DNA from: Bacteroidota bacterium
Lineage (GTDB): Bacteria; Bacteroidota; Bacteroidia; J057
DNA: 9,272 bases
Assembly: GCA_003696875.1 (NCBI GenBank)
Contig: RFHL01000865.1
Span: 1 to 9,272, forward strand
Direction of reading: 5' to 3'
In this document: one piece after another, positions 5,369-9,272 of the stretch
How the letters are laid out: every line of letters begins with the position of its first letter
How positions within the stretch are numbered: the first letter of the stretch is position 1
Made by a program: the position numbers and the translations under genes
Notes under the pieces: model-generated
What the model was told of the DNA's origin: nothing
Database searches by the model: none
What the model saw: only the letters and a program-made list of their open reading frames with translations

Positions 5369-6112
5369 ATGACCTTCCTGCGCATTCTGTCCTACCTCTC
5401 CCTGGCCTGGCTCCTGGGAGCTGCCGTCTCCGAAGACCCGGTGCCCCGCCCCGTGGATCCCTGGATGTTTTACACCATCCTGGATGAGCAGCCCGGAATC
5501 CTGGTCGTGGCCCTGCACGAAAACCTCTGGCTGGGCTATGATACGGCCTCTTGCACCTTGCACAAGGTGTGGCGGGGAGGGTTGCTGGATACCGCCCAGG
5601 CGGCCGGCGGGGCCAGCCAATCCCTAACCTATGGCTTTACCTACAACACCTTCGCGCCGGATCCGGCGCGCTGGCGCCTGACGGGCGCCGGACCCACGCA
5701 GCATCCCGATCCCATCTTTAAGGGCTTTGCGATGGAGGACGGGCACGCCGTTTTGTCTTACGAACTGGTTTTTTCGGATGGGCAAAGGCTCTTGGTAGAG
5801 GAGCGCCCCGAATATATGGAGCTGAAACGAGCAGATAACCGCGCGGGCTTGTCCCGGGCCTTTTCCATACAGGCCGATCCCGCCAAAGGTAAGCTCAGCC
5901 TGCGGCAGGACTACGGGCCGCTGGTGTGGGGCAAGGATCTGGCCGGTAAGGCCAAGTGGACCAACGAAAGCAAGAGTAAGCGATTTTATGACTGGGGCAC
6001 AACCTATGACTTCACCGGCGACATGTACCTTTCTGCGAAAAAGGCCGCCCTGGTGGAAGCCGTTTTCACCGTAGATGTGGAGCAGGAGGGACGCCGGCGT
6101 TCATCGAATTAG
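5369..6112 (+). CDS. Exported protein made of a stand-alone N-terminal domain of a cytochrome c-associated family
   Basis: From the ATG at 5369 the product has 247 residues. Residues 1-19 (MTFLRILSYLSLAWLLGAA) form a hydrophobic signal peptide with likely cleavage near 19-21 (GAA-V-SED), so it should act in the periplasm or outside. A TTG at 5348 would add seven residues but weaken the signal, so the ATG is preferred. The mature part opens PVDPWMFYTILDEQPGILVVALHENLWLGYDTASCTLHKVWRGG, which I recognise from memory as the N-terminal domain of larger Bacteroidota proteins (DPWVFRSVLDxRPRMxTxALHxxLxxAYD, KVWKGxVxFxGAVY) that continue into cytochrome c, ThuA or DUF1080-like parts. Here those parts are missing: the protein stops with VEAVFTVDVEQEGRRRSSN where the first domain would end. 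GFAMEDGHAVLSYELVFSDG and VEERPEY are also shared. No haem CxxCH motif is present. Function unknown; a carbohydrate-sensing or binding role is suggested only by the neighbours. Confidence 0.75.
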   Translation: MTFLRILSYLSLAWLLGAAVSEDPVPRPVDPWMFYTILDEQPGILVVALHENLWLGYDTASCTLHKVWRGGLLDTAQAAGGASQSLTYGFTYNTFAPDPARWRLTGAGPTQHPDPIFKGFAMEDGHAVLSYELVFSDGQRLLVEERPEYMELKRADNRAGLSRAFSIQADPAKGKLSLRQDYGPLVWGKDLAGKAKWTNESKSKRFYDWGTTYDFTGDMYLSAKKAALVEAVFTVDVEQEGRRRSSN

Positions 6113-6183
6113 CAGTCCGCTGGGGGCGCATGTGGATATCATCATCGCTTCTTCACTTCATCACTCACTAACCGTAGACTACT

Positions 6184-7434
6184 ATGAATCAAAATGACGC
6201 TGCTGCGGCCACGATGGGCCCACCGGCCAATGCTCAGCGCCTCTTCCTGGCGAGCTGTGTGGCGCTGATTGTGACGGCTATGACCTTTGCCATCCGGGCG
6301 GGTATCCTGACCGAGCTGGGAGAAGGGTTCGACCTGAGCGATTCTGAGCTAGGTTGGGTAAACTCCATGGCCTTTCTGGGCTTTCCCATTGCCACCATGT
6401 TTGGGGGCTTTCTCTACAATGTCCTGGGCCCCAAAAAATTGATGTGGCTGGCCTTTGTCTCCCACCTGTTGGGGCTGATCCTGACCATTTTTGCCGGCGG
6501 CTTCTGGACCCTGCTGATCTCTACCTTCTTCATTGGCTTTGCCAATGGGACCGTGGAGGCTGCTTGTAATCCGATGATTGCCGACATGTTCCCCACCAAT
6601 CAGACCACCATGCTCAACCGCTTCCATGTCTGGTTCCCGGGTGGGATTGTGATCGGGGCCCTCTGCGCCTACCTCATGGGCAATATGGGCATCGGCTGGC
6701 AATGGCAAATTGCCATCATGCTGATCCCTACCGCGATCTATGCTTACCTGATTTTCGGACAGGACTTTCCCGAAAACCAGCATATGGAGACCTCTACAGC
6801 GGTGAATTTCAAGAACCTCCTCAGCCCGCTGTACATCTTCATGATCCTGTGTATGACCCTCACCGCGACCACTGAGCTGGGGACCCAGCAGTGGGTAGAG
6901 CGGATCTTGGGCAAGGCGGGGGCCCACCCCATGCTGGTGTTGATGCTGGTGACTGGTCTCATGGCAGTAGGCCGATTCTTCGCGGGACCAGTCGTCCATC
7001 GGCTCAATCCCACCGGCGTGCTGTGGGGTTCCTCCATCATTGCCGCCATCGGGATCTACATGATGTCCATCGCCACGGGCGGGATGGTCTATCTGGCGGC
7101 GATCCTGTTTGCCGTTGGGGTGATGTACTTCTGGCCGACCATGATCGGGTTTACGGCAGAGAATATGCCCAAAACCGGTGCGCTGGGGATGTCCCTCATG
7201 GGCGGGGCGGGCATGTTTGCCACCTCCATCTGGCAGCCCATCATCGGGGGGTGGCTGGATAAGGAACGCGAAATCGCTCGGGCGGAAGGGCTTTCCGCTG
7301 AGGCTGCTGACCTTGCCGCCGGTCAGGCTACCCTGGACAACATCGTGATCTTCCCGATCATCCTGATCGTCGCCTTTGGCATCCTCTTCTTCTACATGCG
7401 GAGCCGGAAGGCCCAGGTGGCTCCTGTGGTCTAA
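6184..7434 (+). CDS. MFS transporter, probably for a sugar or related solute
   Basis: A 416-residue integral inner-membrane protein with the twelve-helix pattern of the major facilitator superfamily. Helix 1 begins near residue 20 after a short cytoplasmic N terminus; the loop between helices 2 and 3 carries GGFLYNVLGPKK (74-85), a diverged motif A (GxLxDRxGxK), with Asp and Arg replaced. NGTVEAACNPMIADMFP (121-137) in helix 4 and the loop after it resembles the sugar-transporting FucP/NagP-like branches. The central loop is near 193-212 (FGQDFPENQHMETSTAVNFK). An unusually long Ala/Glu-rich loop (359-386, DKEREIARAEGLSAEAADLAAG) lies between helices 11 and 12. The C terminus is short and basic. 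Transport by proton or sodium symport is the family norm; the substrate is inferred from the upstream oxidoreductase and isomerase genes only. The 71-base gap before it holds no clear promoter, and a strong terminator follows. Confidence 0.9.
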   Translation: MNQNDAAAATMGPPANAQRLFLASCVALIVTAMTFAIRAGILTELGEGFDLSDSELGWVNSMAFLGFPIATMFGGFLYNVLGPKKLMWLAFVSHLLGLILTIFAGGFWTLLISTFFIGFANGTVEAACNPMIADMFPTNQTTMLNRFHVWFPGGIVIGALCAYLMGNMGIGWQWQIAIMLIPTAIYAYLIFGQDFPENQHMETSTAVNFKNLLSPLYIFMILCMTLTATTELGTQQWVERILGKAGAHPMLVLMLVTGLMAVGRFFAGPVVHRLNPTGVLWGSSIIAAIGIYMMSIATGGMVYLAAILFAVGVMYFWPTMIGFTAENMPKTGALGMSLMGGAGMFATSIWQPIIGGWLDKEREIARAEGLSAEAADLAAGQATLDNIVIFPIILIVAFGILFFYMRSRKAQVAPVV

Positions 7435-7457
7435 AAAGCGATCCGAATAATGTTTTT

Positions 7458-7495
7458 GAGGCTGCTCCCTTGAGGGGGCAGCCTCATTTTACTTT
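7458..7495 (+). terminator. Rho-independent terminator
   Basis: GAGGCTGC-TCCC (7458-7469) pairs over 12 positions (11 Watson-Crick and one U.G) with GGGG-GCAGCCTC (7474-7485) around a TTGA loop, followed by ATTTTACTTT. It ends the plus-strand unit after the MFS gene. The opposite strand shows no T-tract after the stem, so it should not serve the convergent hydrolase gene. Confidence 0.9.
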
Positions 7496-7505
7496 GGAAA
7501 ATAGC

Positions 7506-8183
7506 TTATCGGAGGATCTGCTTCACCCACTCCGCACACACCCGGGCCATTTCGGCAAACACATCCTCCTCCGAAGCGCGGCTGCGCTTCAGGGTTTGAT
7601 AGCCATGGTCGGCTGTGTCCAGCCAGTGGAGGTGTGCTCTCGGAGAGAGTGGGGCAAGGACCTCCCTCAGCAGCTCAGCCTGGGCGAGTTTGTCCCGGGT
7701 CCCGGACAGGAAGAGCGACGGCTGGGGCATGTCGGGCAAGTGGGCCGCGCGTTGCGTGCGAGGCTTGCCTGGCGCATGGAGGGGAAAAGCAAAAAAGACC
7801 AAGCCCCGGGCCTGCGGAAGCAGGCCTGCTGCCGCTGCCAGCGAGGTCATGCGCCCGCCGAAGGAGTGCCCTCCGGCCAGAAGCGGCAAATCCGGGGCCT
7901 GCTCGGCCGCGAGATGGAGGGCGGCGGCCACCGTAGCCAGGCTCACGCTTTCCTTGTCACGCCCCCCGCCGCGCTGCATGAAAGGAAACTGATAGCGCAG
8001 GGTGGCAATCTGCTGCGCCGCCAAGGCGCGGGCGATGGCCTCCTGATTGGGATGCAGGATGCCCGCCCCGGCCCCATGACCCAATGTCAGCAGGGCCTGG
8101 GCCCCCTCCGGCCGCCAGAGCAGCGCATCGGTCTGCGCGGGCTTGCCCTCCGGAACGGATAGCCTCAAGGTTCGGATATCCAT
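7506..8183 (-). CDS. KANL3/Tex30-type alpha/beta hydrolase
   Basis: A 225-residue cytoplasmic alpha/beta hydrolase of the small Tex30/KANL3-like branch, related to dienelactone hydrolases. The expected landmarks are present in order: GHGAGAGILHP (35-45), the oxyanion segment of this branch; RYQFPFMQRGG (63-73); the nucleophile elbow GGHSFGGR with Ser107; the acid Asp164 in LSGTRDKLA; and the base His193 in ADHGYQ. Together these complete a plausible catalytic triad, so the protein is likely an active esterase or thioesterase of unknown substrate. Length is usual for the branch. The ATG (complement at 8181-8183) is chosen since MDIRTLRLSV starts four bases after the stop of the upstream TPR gene; the in-frame extension to 8420 lies inside that gene and is Pro/Ser-rich noise. 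The short spacing implies translational coupling. It converges on the MFS gene, with 71 bases between them. Confidence 0.88.
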   Translation of the reverse strand: MDIRTLRLSVPEGKPAQTDALLWRPEGAQALLTLGHGAGAGILHPNQEAIARALAAQQIATLRYQFPFMQRGGGRDKESVSLATVAAALHLAAEQAPDLPLLAGGHSFGGRMTSLAAAAGLLPQARGLVFFAFPLHAPGKPRTQRAAHLPDMPQPSLFLSGTRDKLAQAELLREVLAPLSPRAHLHWLDTADHGYQTLKRSRASEEDVFAEMARVCAEWVKQILR

Positions 8184-8187
8184 ACTG

Positions 8188-9272
8188 TCAGTCCTTGTGA
8201 AGCAAATCGATCTCCTCGGCAAATTCGGCCCGGATACGGGCGCGCTGGCTGAGGTCGGGGGTAAGTGCCATCGCCCGCAGGGCCCCGTATCCCGCATCGG
8301 CGGGCAGGTTCCAGGCCCGGTAGACCCGGGCGTATTCGTACCAGAGATCAGGATTGCCATCGTTCCAGGCGATGGCTTGTCCCAAGAGGGCTGCTCCCGG
8401 CTCATAGGCCTGCTGCGCAAAGAAGAGGCGGGCCGTCGCCAGGGTGGCGGCCTGATCGAGAGGCTTGCGCGCCAGCAGCGCCAGTAGGGCGTCGAGGGCC
8501 GCGCTACTATCCTGTTCGGCCAGAGCGATGTCGGCCTCCAGCCGCAGGCGGTTCACGCTGCTGTCGTTGGGCAGGGGGGCGAGGGCCTCGCGCGCGGCGG
8601 CAGGGCCGTCGCGGTAGAGCCGGGCCCGGGCGTATTCGATGCGGATCGCGGCGGACTCGGGGGCTACCTGTAGCCCATAGGCCAGGTTGTCGACGGCAAG
8701 GGTATCGCGGTAGCGGTTGTAGATGCGACCCATCTCCAGATAGGGGGCCAGGGTGCTGCTGTCCTGGTCCAGCAGTTGCCGGAAGTTTTCCAGGGCATAG
8801 GCAAAGCCGCCCAGGCTGTCGGCGTACAGGCTGATGCGTACCCGCTCGTCGTGGGTAAGCTGATCCAGAGGCCACTCGGCCGCGGCGTAGAGGGGCTGGC
8901 CATAGGCAGCGAGCAGCATGGCCAGTTCGCGGGCGGCAGGTTCCCAATAGTCCTCATGGGTGGCGCGTAGGGTGTAGAGTTGCTGTACGGCTGAGTCGCC
9001 TTGGCCCAGATCAATTAGCATCTTGGCGGCTTGCAGCAGGCCTTCGGGATCGCCGGCTTCGCCGGCGGCCCGGAAATTAGGCAGGGCCATCTCGGGCACG
9101 CCCCGGGAAAAGTAGGCCAACCCCAGCAGGAAGTGGGCCTGGGCGGTGTAGGGCGGGTATATCTCCGGCACGTATTCCAGCCGGGTGCGGGCATGCTCGA
9201 TAGAGTCGGCCTCAAACATGAGCCAGCCGTCGAGCAGGGCGGCGTCAGGGCTGCTCTGGGCCAGGGTCTTGA
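8188..9272 (-). CDS. TPR-repeat protein, 5' end outside the window
   Basis: The reading frame is open to the right edge of the window, with 17 more codons before the first in-window ATG (complement at 9217-9219); these read KTLAQSSPDAALLDGWL, and the helical pattern continues through the ATG, so the real start is most likely beyond the window. The 360 residues seen are almost all helical pairs of the tetratricopeptide type, with Ala/Leu/Tyr spacing such as AQAHFLLGLAYFSRGVPEMALPNF, LAPYLEMGRIYNRYRDTLAVDNLAYGL and PDLWYEYARVYRAWNLPADAGYGAL; several repeats carry the PxxAxxLxxxG/A pattern. Such solenoids bind partner proteins; no enzymatic domain is visible. The C terminus ends EFAEEIDLLHKD. 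It probably shares a transcript with the hydrolase that follows. Whether the missing N terminus has a signal peptide or lipobox cannot be judged. Confidence 0.82.
   Translation of the reverse strand, partial: KTLAQSSPDAALLDGWLMFEADSIEHARTRLEYVPEIYPPYTAQAHFLLGLAYFSRGVPEMALPNFRAAGEAGDPEGLLQAAKMLIDLGQGDSAVQQLYTLRATHEDYWEPAARELAMLLAAYGQPLYAAAEWPLDQLTHDERVRISLYADSLGGFAYALENFRQLLDQDSSTLAPYLEMGRIYNRYRDTLAVDNLAYGLQVAPESAAIRIEYARARLYRDGPAAAREALAPLPNDSSVNRLRLEADIALAEQDSSAALDALLALLARKPLDQAATLATARLFFAQQAYEPGAALLGQAIAWNDGNPDLWYEYARVYRAWNLPADAGYGALRAMALTPDLSQRARIRAEFAEEIDLLHKD

Noticed and set aside
4415..5620. 401-residue open frame on the minus strand across the isomerase gene and the next gene
   Set aside because: Antisense shadow of the isomerase gene; it runs through the intergenic hairpin and its sequence is low-complexity and non-homologous.
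6349..6999. 216-residue open frame on the minus strand opposite the MFS gene
   Set aside because: His/Gln-rich shadow; the plus-strand product has a full twelve-helix MFS pattern.
8184..8420. N-terminal extension of the alpha/beta hydrolase by 79 residues
   Set aside because: It overlaps the TPR gene and reads as Pro/Gly/Ser-rich noise; the ATG four bases after the TPR stop fits an operon.
1..9272. CRISPR array, tRNA/rRNA, insertion sequence, integrase or phage genes
   Set aside because: No regularly spaced repeats, no cloverleaf or rRNA signature, no transposase or recombinase motif seen on either strand.

Overview
The window comes from a GC-rich chromosome that I infer belongs to Bacteroidota, perhaps a Saprospiria- or Rhodothermia-like member. 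The grounds are these: no start codon here has a convincing Shine-Dalgarno sequence; two promoter candidates fit the Bacteroidota pattern TTTG-N19-TAnnTTTG; and several proteins (the ASPIC/UnbV tail, the 178-residue Tudor-like protein, the 'DPW..LD..P..L..ALH' secreted domain and FolD with its Rossmann-loop insertion) have a Bacteroidota flavour. The lineage is inferred from style, not from a database search.

Layout. (1) 1-851, plus strand: the C-terminal end of an ASPIC/UnbV-type secreted protein, a perfect short hairpin, then a 178-residue conserved-type protein of unknown function. (2) 852-1088: a gene-free stretch between convergent genes with a striking composite stem-loop and a second possible stem; it is the best candidate for an undescribed RNA or dispersed repeat. 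(3) 1089-2706, minus strand: a two-gene unit, folD then queE, linking folate one-carbon metabolism with 7-deazaguanine (preQ0/queuosine) synthesis, with a promoter-like TATCTTTG upstream of folD. (4) 2764-2952: divergent intergenic region with a spaced inverted repeat. (5) 2953-7434, plus strand: four genes that look like one carbohydrate or cyclitol utilisation locus. They are a Gfo/Idh/MocA oxidoreductase, an AP-endonuclease-2-type TIM-barrel isomerase/epimerase, a small exported protein and an MFS transporter, closed by a textbook Rho-independent terminator at 7458-7495. (6) 7506-9272, minus strand: the 3' part of a TPR protein gene followed four bases later by a KANL3/Tex30-type alpha/beta hydrolase.

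How the genes may work together: in the 2953-7434 locus the MFS protein would bring in a sugar or polyol, the Gfo/Idh enzyme would oxidise or reduce it with NAD(P), and the TIM-barrel enzyme would isomerise, epimerise or dehydrate the keto intermediate. The exported protein would act outside the cytoplasm. The substrate cannot be read from the sequence. The locus has rich local regulatory structure: a promoter-overlapping palindrome and a 13-bp direct repeat in front of the isomerase gene, and a 20-bp-stem hairpin between the isomerase gene and the exported-protein gene.
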